From contig JAODAU010000398.1 in assembly GCA_025463615.1 (NCBI GenBank), forward strand, positions 1 through 13,023: a stretch of DNA of 13,023 bases, given 5' to 3'. Below the pieces are notes generated by a model. That model searched no databases. It worked only from the letters and a program-made list of their open reading frames with translations, and was not told the DNA's origin. Made by a program: the position numbers and the translations under genes. This DNA comes from Microbacteriaceae bacterium (GTDB lineage: Bacteria > Actinomycetota > Actinomycetes > Actinomycetales > Microbacteriaceae). Shown in pieces: positions 1 through 7,581 of the stretch (positions within the stretch are counted from its first letter, which is position 1; each line of letters opens with the position of its first letter).

Positions 1-99
1 ACCATGACCATCCTCGTGATGGTGCCCGTGGTCGTCATCTTCTTCTTCGCCCAGAAGATCTTCGTGGAAGGAATCACCCTCACCGGGGTGAAGGGATAG
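1..99 (+). CDS. Carbohydrate ABC transporter permease, C-terminal end (partial)
   Basis: Only the last 32 codons are inside the window, read in frame 1 and closed by TAG at 97-99. The peptide has one hydrophobic stretch (MTILVMVPVVVIFFFAQ) followed by KIFVEGITLTGVKG. That ending is typical of MalG-type (binding-protein-dependent) sugar permeases, whose last transmembrane helix is followed by a short [FY]-x-x-G-[IL]-T-x-G-[AS/V]-[VL]-K-G tail. The protein would be an inner-membrane subunit of an ABC importer for a sugar or oligosaccharide. The next gene starts two bases after the stop codon, so the transporter and the GH4 glycosidase are almost certainly co-transcribed. The substrate cannot be read from this fragment. 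Confidence 0.88.
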   Translation, partial: TMTILVMVPVVVIFFFAQKIFVEGITLTGVKG

Positions 100-101
100 C
101 A

Positions 102-1361
102 ATGAAACTCACTGTCGTCGGTGGCGGTTCCACCTACACCCCCGAGCTCATCGATGGGTTCTCGCGGCTGCGCGACACCCTGCCCATCGACGAGCTCTGG
201 CTCGTCGACCCCGACGCGCACCGGCTCGAACTGGTGTCGGGGGTGTCGCGGCGCATGTTCGCGCGCGCGGGCCACACCGGCACCATCCACGCGACGGCGG
301 ATGTCGTGGAGGGCGTGCGCGACGCCGACGTGGTGCTGCTGCAGCTGCGCATCGGCGGCCAGGCCGCCCGCCACGGCGACGAGACGTGGCCGCACGAGGC
401 CGGCGTGCTCGGCCAGGAGACCACCGGGCCGGGCGGCTTCGCCAAGGCCCTGCGCACGGTGCCCGTCGTGCTGGACGTCGGCGAGCAGGTGCGCCGCCAC
501 GCCAAGGCGGACGCCTGGATCATCGACTTCACCAACCCGGTCGGCATCGTCACGCGCGCCCTGCTGCAGGCCGGCCACCGCGCCGTGGGCCTGTGCAACG
601 TGGCCATCGGCTTCCAGCGGCGGTTCGCCGGGATGCTGGGCGTGGACTTCCGCCAGGTGCGGCTCGAACACATCGGCCTCAACCACCTCACGTGGGAGCG
701 CGGCGTGAGCATCGACGGGGTGGATGTGCTGCCGAGCCTGCTCACGGAACGCCTGCGGGAGCTTGCCGAGGAGGTGGAGCTGCCGGAATCCATGCTCACG
801 ATGCTGGGCTCGGTGCCGAGCTACTACCTGCGCTACTTCTACGACTCGGATGCGGTGCTGCGCGAGCAGCTCGGCTCGCCGACGCGCGCCCAGGCCGTGA
901 TGGCGGTCGAGGCCGAGCTGCTGGAGCTCTACGGCGACCCGCACGTGGACGAGAAGCCGGCGATCCTGGAGAAGCGCGGCGGGGCGTACTACTCCGAGGC
1001 AGCGGTGGACCTCATCGCGTCGCTGCTCAGCGACCGCGGCGACGTGCAGGTGGTGAACGTGCGCAACGACGGCCGTATGCCGTTCCTGCCGGACGACCAC
1101 GTGATCGAGGTACCCGCGAGGGTGGGTAGTGCCGGGCTCGACCCCCTGCCCATCGCGCCCCTGCCGGATGACCTCGCCGGCCTCATCACGCACGTCGCCG
1201 GCTACGAGCGGCTCGCCCTCGACGCCGCCATCAACGGCGGCCGCGAGCGCGTGCTGCGCGCCATGCTCGCGCACCCGCTGGTGCAGCAGTACGACCGCGC
1301 CGAGAAGCTCACCGACCTGCTGCTCGCCGCGAACTCGCAGCACCTGGCGTGGGCCCGATGA
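102..1361 (+). CDS. 6-phospho-beta-glucosidase, glycoside hydrolase family 4 (GH4)
   Basis: This 419-aa protein has the usual GH4 length and layout. An N-terminal Rossmann fold carries the dinucleotide motif VVGGGSTYTPEL (residues 5-16), and ELWLVDPD (31-38) ends with the acidic residues that hold NAD ribose. The metal ligands are visible as Cys165 in GLCNVAIG and His195 in GLNHLTW. The Tyr pair 241-242 lies where the family's catalytic Tyr is expected. GH4 enzymes hydrolyse 6-phospho-glycosides in the cytoplasm by an NAD+/Mn2+-dependent redox-elimination mechanism. The Cys-Asn motif is the one found in beta-type members, rather than the Cys-His-Ser type of 6-phospho-alpha-glucosidases. The ATG has a GAAGGGA ribosome site inside the end of the permease gene. 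Its TGA overlaps the ATG of the following kinase, so the two are probably translated together. The exact aglycone or second sugar is unknown. Confidence 0.93.
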   Translation: MKLTVVGGGSTYTPELIDGFSRLRDTLPIDELWLVDPDAHRLELVSGVSRRMFARAGHTGTIHATADVVEGVRDADVVLLQLRIGGQAARHGDETWPHEAGVLGQETTGPGGFAKALRTVPVVLDVGEQVRRHAKADAWIIDFTNPVGIVTRALLQAGHRAVGLCNVAIGFQRRFAGMLGVDFRQVRLEHIGLNHLTWERGVSIDGVDVLPSLLTERLRELAEEVELPESMLTMLGSVPSYYLRYFYDSDAVLREQLGSPTRAQAVMAVEAELLELYGDPHVDEKPAILEKRGGAYYSEAAVDLIASLLSDRGDVQVVNVRNDGRMPFLPDDHVIEVPARVGSAGLDPLPIAPLPDDLAGLITHVAGYERLALDAAINGGRERVLRAMLAHPLVQQYDRAEKLTDLLLAANSQHLAWAR

Positions 1362-2350
1362 GCGAACCGGTGGTCGTCGCCGTCGACGGAGGCGGCTCGA
1401 AGACGGATGTCGTGGCCGTCGCCCAGGACGGCACGCTGCTCGCGCACGCCCGCGGCCCGGCATCCAACCCGCAGGTCGAAGGGCTCGACACCGCCGTCGC
1501 GGTGGTCGACGCGCTCGTCGCGGAGGTGCTGGCCTCCGCGGGCCGGTCGGTGCTCCGCACCGCCGTCTACCTCGCCGGCCTCGACCTGCCCGCCGAGCTG
1601 GCGGTGTTCCGCGGCGCGGTCGACTCCATGCCCTGGGCCGTCGACGCGATCGTGGACAACGACATGTTCGCGCTGCTGCGCACCGGCACGCAGGAGCCCG
1701 ACGCCATCGCCGTCGTCTGCGGCACGGGCATCAACGCGGTGGGCGTGCGCGCCGACGGCGCGACCGCCCGCTACCCGGCGCTCGGCGCGATCACCGGCGA
1801 CTGGGGCGGCGGCTCGCACTTCGGCGAGAAGGCGCTCTGGCACGCGTCCCGCGCCGTCGACGGGCGTGGCCCGGCCACCTCGTTCACCACGACGATCCCG
1901 CGACACTTCGGCCTGCCCGACGTGCAGGCCGTCTACGAGGCGCTGCACTTCGGGCGGCTGCCGTTCTCGGCCCTCGCCTCGCTGGCGCCGGTCGTGCTCG
2001 ACTGCGCGGACGCCGGCGACCGCGCCGCCATCTCGATCGTGGACCGGCAGGCCCGCGAGATCGTCACGATGGTGACGACCGCGATGGACCGGCTCGGTCT
2101 CACCGGCCGCGGCATCCCCGTGGTGCTCGGCGGAGGTGTGCTCGCGTCGGGCAACCGGGGGCTGCTCGACCGGGTGGATGCCGGCATCCTGAAGCACGAC
2201 TCCGGGGCCCGCGTCTCGGTGGTGCGCGAGCGCCCGATCGTGGGCGCGACGCTGCTGGCGCTGGAGGCGGTGGGTGCTGGTGAGGCGGCGCTGGCCGCGG
2301 CGCGTGCATCGGTCGTCGCCGAGCTGGCGACGGTCGATTCCGGTCGCTGA
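1358..2350 (+). CDS. BadF/BadG/BcrA/BcrD-type ATPase, N-acetylglucosamine kinase-like sugar kinase
   Basis: This is a 330-aa ASKHA-fold kinase. The first phosphate loop is DGGGSKTD (10-17), the likely catalytic Asp is in VDNDMF (Asp102), the second phosphate loop is CGTGINAVG (121-129), GDWGGGSHFG is at 147-156, and an adenosine loop GGGVLASGN lies near residue 258. These are the marks of the BadF/BadG family that includes N-acetylglucosamine kinase. I chose ATG 1358 over a GTG nine bases upstream because it forms the common ATGA overlap with the GH4 stop codon. ABC importers deliver sugar unphosphorylated, while GH4 enzymes need a 6-phospho substrate. This kinase is therefore the natural candidate either to phosphorylate the imported glycoside before GH4 acts or to phosphorylate the free sugar afterwards (inference). 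Its stop codon lies inside a palindromic repeat that closes the operon. Confidence 0.88.
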   Translation: MSEPVVVAVDGGGSKTDVVAVAQDGTLLAHARGPASNPQVEGLDTAVAVVDALVAEVLASAGRSVLRTAVYLAGLDLPAELAVFRGAVDSMPWAVDAIVDNDMFALLRTGTQEPDAIAVVCGTGINAVGVRADGATARYPALGAITGDWGGGSHFGEKALWHASRAVDGRGPATSFTTTIPRHFGLPDVQAVYEALHFGRLPFSALASLAPVVLDCADAGDRAAISIVDRQAREIVTMVTTAMDRLGLTGRGIPVVLGGGVLASGNRGLLDRVDAGILKHDSGARVSVVRERPIVGATLLALEAVGAGEAALAAARASVVAELATVDSGR

Positions 2351-2401
2351 GGCTCTCGAAGCGAGCGTCGCGTGATGGCCCCTTCGAGAGCCTCAGGGAC
2401 C
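2342..2401. repeat. Inverted repeat between convergent genes, possible bidirectional terminator (REP-like)
   Basis: The arms 2342-2361 (GGTCGCTGAGGCTCTCGAAG) and 2382-2401 are 20 bp each and pair with a single mismatch (G2346/G2397), leaving a 20-nt loop. The left arm contains the last codons and TGA of the kinase gene. The arm sequence resembles the short palindromic intergenic repeats ending in CTCAGGGACC that recur in many actinobacterial genomes (recalled, not searched). It sits between the kinase (plus) and the permease (minus), so both transcripts could fold the hairpin at their 3' ends. There is no T-run, so classical intrinsic termination is not assured. Confidence 0.75.
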
Positions 2402-2425
2402 ACCCTTCGAGAGCCTCAGGGACCA
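2380..2425. repeat. Perfect 23-bp tandem direct repeat (two copies)
   Basis: The unit begins CCCTTCGAGAGCCTCAGGG and occurs at 2380-2402 and again at 2403-2425 without any base between copies. The first copy contains the right arm of the inverted repeat at 2342-2401, so the left arm could pair with either copy. This looks like duplication of one REP-like half-unit by slippage. The last copy ends seven bases before the permease stop codon. Confidence 0.85.
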
Positions 2426-2432
2426 GTAACTG

Positions 2433-3821
2433 CTATCGGGCCTCCAGCACGGGCTCCTCCTCGGAGAAGTCCATCGTGGGGGGCTTCGAGCGGAAGCCGC
2501 GCGTGAGCACCGCGAGGTACACGAAGCCGATCACGACCCAGATGCCGCCGATGATGAAGGCGAGCGGCGGCAGGCTCGTCCACAGCCAGATGGTGAGCGC
2601 GAAGCCGATCGCGGGCGCCACGATGAACTTGAGGATGGCGGCCCCGCTGCGCTGCTTCAGATCGATGGCATACGTCTTGATCACGCTGAGGTTCACGAAC
2701 GAGAACGCGATCAGCGCCCCGAAGTTGATCATCTGGAACACCCAGTCGAGCGGGATCACCAGCGCGATCAGCCCGAGCGCGCCCACGATCACGATCGCGA
2801 GGTAGGGCGTCTTGAAGCGCTCGTGCAGGCGGCCGAAGACGTTGCGCGGCAGCATCCCGTCGCGCCCCATGGAGTACAGGATGCGCGAGACGCTCACCTG
2901 CGACGTCATGGCCGCCGCGAAGCTGCCCGCTACGAACGCCGCCGTGAAGAGCCCGGCCAGCACGACGCCGCCGGCGCGGTGCATGAGGTCGAGGGTGGGC
3001 GCCGACGCGCTGATGTGCTGGTAGTCCGGGAAGACGAGCCCGGCCACCCACGCGCTCACCGTGAAGATGAGCCCGCCGATGAGGGTGGTGAGCAGGATGG
3101 CGCGGGGGATCGACTTCTTCGGCTCGCGCGCTTCCTCGGAGAGCGTCGACACCGCGTCGAACCCGAGGAACGCCAGCGCCAGGATCGCGCCGCCGGCCGC
3201 GAGGTGCGGCAGGTCGACGCCCTTGCCGAAGAACGGGTCGAACAGCCCGACCGTGTGCGGGTTGCCCGACAGGTAGCCGATGCTGCTGACCACGAAGATC
3301 ACGATGAACACGATCTGCGCGCCAACGAGCGCGAGGTTCACGTTGGTCACCAGGTTGATGCCGATGAAGTTGAGCAGCGTCACCAGGGCGATCGACACCA
3401 CCACCCACACCCAGAACGGGATCGCCGGCAACACGGCCGACATATATTGCCCGATGAGTACATAACTGAGGATGGGCAGCAGCAGGTAGTCCAGCAGCAG
3501 CGCCCAGCCGGTCATGAAACCGAGGTGGCTGCCGAACGCCTTCTGCGTGTAGGTGTACGCGGACCCGGCCACCGGATACTGCCGCACCATGTTGGCGTAG
3601 CTGTATGCCGTGAAGAGCATGGCCACCGTGGTGAGCACGTAGGCGCCGGCGAGGTGGCCCGCGGCGGCCTGGGTGGCGTAGCCCCAGCTGGTGAACACGG
3701 CCAGCGGCAGCATGTAGGCGAGGCCGAAGACGAGCAGGGCGGGGGTTCCGAGGGCTCGTTTGAGCCGCACCGTCTTTGGTGCGGCCGCGCTGGGAGCGGC
3801 ATCGGGGGTGGAGCGTGACAT
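2433..3821 (-). CDS. APC family amino acid/polyamine permease
   Basis: This 462-aa polytopic membrane protein has about twelve hydrophobic segments. It carries the family signatures LLVFGLAYMLPLAVFTSWG near residues 29-47 (the unwound first helix that binds substrate), PVAGSAYTYTQKAFG at 83-97, FLGFDAVSTLSEEAREPKKSIPRA at 218-241 and SRILYSMGRDGMLP at 312-325. Such APC carriers take up amino acids, amines or polyamines by proton or sodium symport or by exchange. The ATG start has a strong GAAGGAGT ribosome site at 3826-3833. It is the last gene of the minus-strand operon, 26 bases after the small membrane protein gene, and its transcript runs into the REP-like repeats. The operon context (amine oxidase, aldehyde dehydrogenase) suggests that the imported compound is an amine or amino acid feeding this pathway. 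The substrate cannot be read from the sequence. Confidence 0.92.
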   Translation of the reverse strand: MSRSTPDAAPSAAAPKTVRLKRALGTPALLVFGLAYMLPLAVFTSWGYATQAAAGHLAGAYVLTTVAMLFTAYSYANMVRQYPVAGSAYTYTQKAFGSHLGFMTGWALLLDYLLLPILSYVLIGQYMSAVLPAIPFWVWVVVSIALVTLLNFIGINLVTNVNLALVGAQIVFIVIFVVSSIGYLSGNPHTVGLFDPFFGKGVDLPHLAAGGAILALAFLGFDAVSTLSEEAREPKKSIPRAILLTTLIGGLIFTVSAWVAGLVFPDYQHISASAPTLDLMHRAGGVVLAGLFTAAFVAGSFAAAMTSQVSVSRILYSMGRDGMLPRNVFGRLHERFKTPYLAIVIVGALGLIALVIPLDWVFQMINFGALIAFSFVNLSVIKTYAIDLKQRSGAAILKFIVAPAIGFALTIWLWTSLPPLAFIIGGIWVVIGFVYLAVLTRGFRSKPPTMDFSEEEPVLEAR

Positions 3822-3847
3822 TGTTACTCCTTCGATTTATCGGGTTG

Positions 3848-4282
3848 TCAACTGCAGAACATCGCCATCAGCGCGAAGCCGACGACGAAGACGAGGGCGG
3901 TCGGGAGGGCGCGCAGCCACCGTCCGCGGGCGAGGAGGGCGCGCACCAGCGCCCAACCGGCGCCGATGAGCGCGAGGCCGACGAGCCCGTGCGGCAGGAT
4001 GCCGTGCGAGTGCCCGACGACATGGCCGGGCGCGAGCGCCACGAGCACGAGGGCCATCGCCCAGAGGTCGGCGAGGTGCTCCCGGAACATCGGCTCCGAC
4101 CGCGCGCGGCGGGCGCAGGCCAGCGACGTGACGACGAGCGCGGCGGCGGCCGCCAGCATCCGCGCCGCCGAGTGCCCGCCGAGCATGCCGAACGCCATCG
4201 CGCCCGCCATCACCGCGTGCGGCGCGAGGCCGGCGACCGAGAGCCCGCTCGCGGCGCGAGCGGGGAGGATCAGGCCTGCCAC
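3848..4282 (-). CDS. Small His-rich integral membrane protein, unknown function (resembles DUF5134-type proteins)
   Basis: This 144-aa protein is not one I can assign with confidence. It has about four hydrophobic segments (roughly residues 16-34, 40-56, 73-90 and 96-115), with a fifth at 126-142. His22 with Met25, Met29 and Met33 forms a PHAVMAGAMAFGM motif, and the stretch GHVVGHSHGILPH (86-98) carries four His residues. The H..MA.AM pattern is reminiscent of actinobacterial DUF5134-like membrane proteins, some of which are discussed with metal handling; that is a recollection, not a match. The start is GTG 4282, inside the last codons of the aldehyde dehydrogenase gene (13-bp overlap), which argues for coupled translation. 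A copper-binding or transport role for the copper-dependent amine oxidase of the same operon is possible but unproven. Confidence 0.72.
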   Translation of the reverse strand: MAGLILPARAASGLSVAGLAPHAVMAGAMAFGMLGGHSAARMLAAAAALVVTSLACARRARSEPMFREHLADLWAMALVLVALAPGHVVGHSHGILPHGLVGLALIGAGWALVRALLARGRWLRALPTALVFVVGFALMAMFCS

Positions 4283-5646
4283 ACCGTTTTCACGTTCACG
4301 AATTCGCGGATGCCGAACGACCCGAGCTCGCGCCCGTAGCCGGAATCCTTGACCCCGCCGAACGGCAGCCCGAAGAACGACGCCGAGTTGCCGTTCGCGA
4401 AGACGCCGCCGAACTCGAGCTCCGACTGCAGCTGGTCGATCTCCGCCTGGTCGGTGGACCAGACGCTCGCCGCGAGGCCGAAGTCGGAGTCGTTGGCGAG
4501 GGTGATCGCCTCATCCACGCTGTCGACACGGTAGACGCAGGCCACCGGGCCGAAGCATTCCTCGCGGTAGATGCGCATGTCGGGCGTGACGTCCACCAGC
4601 ACGGTGGCCGGGTAGAACCAGCCGGGGCCGTCGGGCAGCTCGCCGCCGGTGAGCACCGTGACGCCCTTGCCGACGGCGTCGACGACGAGCTCGTGCGCGT
4701 CGGCGCGCACCTGCTCGGTGGCCATCGGGCCGAAGCCGGTGCCCTCGGCGAACGGGTCGCCGGCGGTCGTGCCCTTCATCGCGTCGACGAAGGCGGCCAG
4801 CCACTCGTCGTAGATATCCGTGTGCACGAAGAAGCGCTTGGCGCAGATGCAGCTCTGGCCGCTGTTCTGGGTGCGGGATGCCGCCCCCATCGTCGCCGCC
4901 CGCTGCACGTCTGCGCTGGGCATGACCACGAACGCGTCGGTTCCACCGAGCTCGAGCACGGACTTCTTGATGTTGCGGCCCGCCGCCTCCGCGACCGCCG
5001 ATCCTGCGCCCACCGACCCGGTGAGGGTGACGGCGCGGATGCGGCGGTCGTCGATCAGCTTCGACGCGGCCGCGCCCTCGATGAGCAGCGTCTGGAACGC
5101 GCCGGCGGGGAAGCCCGCGCGCTCGAACAGCTCGCCGAGGTAGAGGGCCACCTGCGGCACGCTCGAGGCGTGCTTGAGCAGGCCGGTGTTGCCCGCCATC
5201 AGCGCGGGGGCGGCGAAGCGGATGACCTGCCAGAACGGGTAGTTCCACGGCATCACCGCGAGCACGGTGCCGATCGGCTGGAACGTGACCCGCGCCCGGG
5301 ACGCGCCGACCGTGGAGGGCTCGACCGGGTTCTCGTCGGCGAGGTAGCCCTCGGCGTGGTCGGCGTAGTGGCGCATGCCGTTCGCCGATTTGGTGACCTC
5401 GTACTTCGCCGTGGGGATGGTCTTGCCCATCTCGGTGGCGGCGAGGGCGGAGAGCAGCTCGAGGTCGGCATCCATGAGGTCGGCGGCCCGGTGCATCCAG
5501 GCCGAGCGCTCGGCGAACGTGGTCGCCGCCATCGCGCGGTTCGCGGCCTCGGCGCGCCGCAGGATCTGCTCGACCTGCTCGGCGGTGTGCGGCTCGAAGC
5601 TCTTCTCCACCACACCCGTGGCGGGATTCAGCGTTGCGATAGCCAT
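4270..5646 (-). CDS. NAD(P)-dependent succinate-semialdehyde dehydrogenase, GabD1-type aldehyde dehydrogenase
   Basis: This 458-aa protein is a complete ALDH-superfamily enzyme of the length typical for the GabD1 group, shorter than the roughly 480-aa GabD2 type. Visible active-site residues are Asn135 in VMPWNYPFWQ, Lys158 in LLKHAS, the general base Glu232 in LELGGTDAFVV and the nucleophile Cys266 in NSGQSCICAKRF. It oxidises an aldehyde to the acid in the cytoplasm using NAD+ or NADP+. Family resemblance, from memory to mycobacterial GabD1, suggests succinate semialdehyde. The operon instead suggests that its aldehyde comes from the amine oxidase encoded upstream. The ATG is preceded by GAAGGAGTT at 5651-5659. 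It lies 28 bases after the kinase gene and overlaps the start of the small membrane protein gene. Confidence 0.92.
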   Translation of the reverse strand: MAIATLNPATGVVEKSFEPHTAEQVEQILRRAEAANRAMAATTFAERSAWMHRAADLMDADLELLSALAATEMGKTIPTAKYEVTKSANGMRHYADHAEGYLADENPVEPSTVGASRARVTFQPIGTVLAVMPWNYPFWQVIRFAAPALMAGNTGLLKHASSVPQVALYLGELFERAGFPAGAFQTLLIEGAAASKLIDDRRIRAVTLTGSVGAGSAVAEAAGRNIKKSVLELGGTDAFVVMPSADVQRAATMGAASRTQNSGQSCICAKRFFVHTDIYDEWLAAFVDAMKGTTAGDPFAEGTGFGPMATEQVRADAHELVVDAVGKGVTVLTGGELPDGPGWFYPATVLVDVTPDMRIYREECFGPVACVYRVDSVDEAITLANDSDFGLAASVWSTDQAEIDQLQSELEFGGVFANGNSASFFGLPFGGVKDSGYGRELGSFGIREFVNVKTVWQA

Positions 5647-5674
5647 GGAAAACTCCTTCGTTTCGTGGGGACTG

Positions 5675-6562
5675 TTACTGCGACGACAGCGCGGCCCGGG
5701 CGAGGGCGACGGCGCCCCGCACCGGCTTCACGCCGAGAAGATGGACGGTGAGCGCCGGGTCGACCGCGGCGGCGAACGCGTCGAAGAGGCGCGGCTGGTT
5801 GCTGATGACTCCACCGGAGGCGACGACCTCGGAGCCGACCGCCCCGCGCCGGCGCAGCTGCGCGACCAGGCGCGCGAGGTGCCCGGCCGCATCCCGGATG
5901 ACGGAGTCCGCGAGCGCGGAGCCCGCGTCCGCCGCGGCGAACACCGCGCTCGCGTGCGGCCCCCAGTTGTCCATGGTCGGCTCGTCGTTCACGGCGCGGG
6001 CGAGCCGCTCCGCGTCGGCGACGCCGAAGTCGGCGAGCAGCGCACCGAGCAGGCCGTCGTCGGCGAGCCCGTCGTCGTGCGCGAGCAGCGCGCGCTGGGT
6101 GGCGACGCGCACGATTCCGGCGGCGCCGGCCTCGTCACCGATGACCCAGCCCCAGCCGCCCGTGACGAGCAGCTCGCCGGCGGCGTCGGAGGCGACCGCG
6201 ATCGCGCCGGTGCCGGAGATCACGCCGATGCCGGCGTCGAATCCGGCCGCGGGAACCAGCAGGCCCGCATCGTTGATGGCGCGGGCCGGTAGGCCGAGGG
6301 CGCCGAGCGCCGCCTCGAACCCGTGCGCCACGGCGGCGGTGTCCAGTCCCTGGGCGCCGACGCCGAGTGACAGCACCTCACGGTCGGCGGGGAGGTGTGC
6401 GGCCAGCGCCTTCGAGATCCAGGCTGCGCCGGCATCCAACGGTTCGGCGTCCCAGTCGTCGGAGGCGAACGTGGTCTCGAGCACGACCTCGCCGCCGGGC
6501 GTCTCGGCGACCAGGTCGGTCTTGGTGCCGCCGACGTCGAGGCCTACGATCAGGCCGGTCAC
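5675..6562 (-). CDS. BadF/BadG/BcrA/BcrD-type ATPase, N-acetylglucosamine/hexosamine kinase-like
   Basis: This 295-aa ASKHA-fold kinase is shorter than the one at 1358-2350 and clearly distinct from it. Motifs are DVGGTKTDL (9-17) for phosphate 1, Asp98 in AINDAG as likely catalytic base, SGTGAIA (116-122) for phosphate 2, GWGWVIGDEAGA (136-147), and an adenosine loop ASGGVISNQ near residue 249. Members phosphorylate sugars, mostly amino sugars such as GlcNAc or glucosamine, with ATP. The start is GTG 6562, which forms a GTGA overlap with the stop codon of the SIS gene. That tight coupling suggests kinase and SIS protein act in consecutive steps: phosphorylation of a sugar or sugar-amine, then isomerisation, deamination or deglycation. 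The Shine-Dalgarno sequence is weak, consistent with translational coupling. The substrate is unknown. Confidence 0.87.
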   Translation of the reverse strand: MTGLIVGLDVGGTKTDLVAETPGGEVVLETTFASDDWDAEPLDAGAAWISKALAAHLPADREVLSLGVGAQGLDTAAVAHGFEAALGALGLPARAINDAGLLVPAAGFDAGIGVISGTGAIAVASDAAGELLVTGGWGWVIGDEAGAAGIVRVATQRALLAHDDGLADDGLLGALLADFGVADAERLARAVNDEPTMDNWGPHASAVFAAADAGSALADSVIRDAAGHLARLVAQLRRRGAVGSEVVASGGVISNQPRLFDAFAAAVDPALTVHLLGVKPVRGAVALARAALSSQ

Positions 6563-7581
6563 GTGGCCGACCCGTCGCTCACCTTCGTGTCCGAGTTGTG
6601 GAACACGAACTCCTCGATGTCGATGCCGGCCTGGTGCGCGACCCGCTCCACGAGCATCTGCAGCACGAGCGCCTCGAGCACGGCGCGCGGCGCCGCGGAG
6701 ACCTTGGGCAGCGCCACGACCTGCAGGGTGGCGGTCTGCTCGACCGGCTCGCTGGTGATCAGGATGACGCGGTGCCCCGCCTGCGAGAGCGTGTGCGCCA
6801 CCTCGAGCTCCCGGGTGTCACCGAAGACCACGTGCACGCCGTGCCCGGCCGACTCCATCGATCCGTGCAGGTACTGGCGCGTGCTCATCGCCGAGCTGGG
6901 CAGGCGGGCGACCTCGCGGAACAGCAGCGCGCCCGCCTCGGCCGAACCGACGGCGGGGCCGGCGCCCACGAAGTCCGCGGTGGTCACGCCGGCGAAGGTG
7001 GCCGCGAGCTCGGCGACCTGAACGCCCACCGAGTCCTGCGTCCAGCCGAAGAGGGCGGGGAGCCGGGACCAGGCCTCGTCGAGCTCACCGCCGTTCCAGA
7101 CATCCGCGATCATGCCGAGGGCGGTCACTGTGGCGGTGTAGCCGATGGTCGAGGCGTAGCTGTCCGGGATGTTGCCGAGGCTGATGGTGCGCGCGACCAC
7201 GTCGGCGATCGGCGAGGGCCGGTTGTTCACGACGGCGTAGCGCAGCCTGTCGTCCACCGACTCGAGCACGGCCAGCGTCTCGGAGCTGCGGCCGCTCTGC
7301 GAGATGCCGATGATGGGGTGGTCGCTCGCCGGGTACGGCAGCGGCAGGTCGCCCGCGCCAAGCCGCAGCGCGTCGATGCCGCGACTGCGCAGCGCCCACA
7401 CCGGGGCGGCCGCGGCGGCGAGGCTCGCACCGATGCCCACGAAGACCGGGCCTTCCCCCGCGAATTCGCCGCGGTCGCGGTGCTCGCACACCTCGACCGA
7501 GAGGCGCTCGATCGCGAGCTCCAGCTGGGCGCGCTGGGTCTTCCTCGCCTCGGCGAACGTGACGTATCCGTCGGGGATCAT
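6559..7581 (-). CDS. SIS domain-containing protein (GlmS-isomerase/AgaS/FrlB-like sugar-phosphate deaminase or deglycase)
   Basis: This 340-aa protein consists of two tandem SIS (sugar isomerase) domains without the glutaminase domain of GlmS. The first domain carries the phosphosugar-binding signature ISQSGRSSET (93-102). The second begins near FVGAGPAVGSAEAGALLFREVARLP (205-228), the counterpart of the GlmS segment that precedes its catalytic region, followed by YLHGSMES (237-244). Such stand-alone proteins include AgaS-type amino-sugar-phosphate deaminases and FrlB/GfrF-type deglycases that split 6-phosphorylated Amadori compounds into a sugar phosphate and an amine. The ATG at 7581 overlaps the amine oxidase stop codon (ATGA) and has AGGAG upstream. 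A longer open frame extends further upstream but runs through the amine oxidase gene in another frame and is not coding. MurQ etherase is not supported. The exact reaction is unknown. Confidence 0.88.
   Translation of the reverse strand: MIPDGYVTFAEARKTQRAQLELAIERLSVEVCEHRDRGEFAGEGPVFVGIGASLAAAAAPVWALRSRGIDALRLGAGDLPLPYPASDHPIIGISQSGRSSETLAVLESVDDRLRYAVVNNRPSPIADVVARTISLGNIPDSYASTIGYTATVTALGMIADVWNGGELDEAWSRLPALFGWTQDSVGVQVAELAATFAGVTTADFVGAGPAVGSAEAGALLFREVARLPSSAMSTRQYLHGSMESAGHGVHVVFGDTRELEVAHTLSQAGHRVILITSEPVEQTATLQVVALPKVSAAPRAVLEALVLQMLVERVAHQAGIDIEEFVFHNSDTKVSDGSAT

Noticed and set aside
1349..1357. GTG start nine bases upstream of the chosen start of the first kinase.
   Set aside because: ATG 1358 gives the usual ATGA overlap with the GH4 stop codon and places the phosphate loop at the usual distance from the N-terminus.
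4693..5751. Long plus-strand open frame opposite the aldehyde dehydrogenase.
   Set aside because: His/Arg/Gly/Ala-rich translation without any domain; a shadow of the dehydrogenase, whose Asn135/Glu232/Cys266 motifs are clear.
6559..7581. Reading the SIS protein as MurQ (N-acetylmuramate-6-phosphate etherase), paired with a BadF kinase as in cell-wall recycling.
   Set aside because: It has two tandem SIS domains and a GlmS-like second half. I do not see the MurQ layout of one SIS domain with a helical C-terminal tail.
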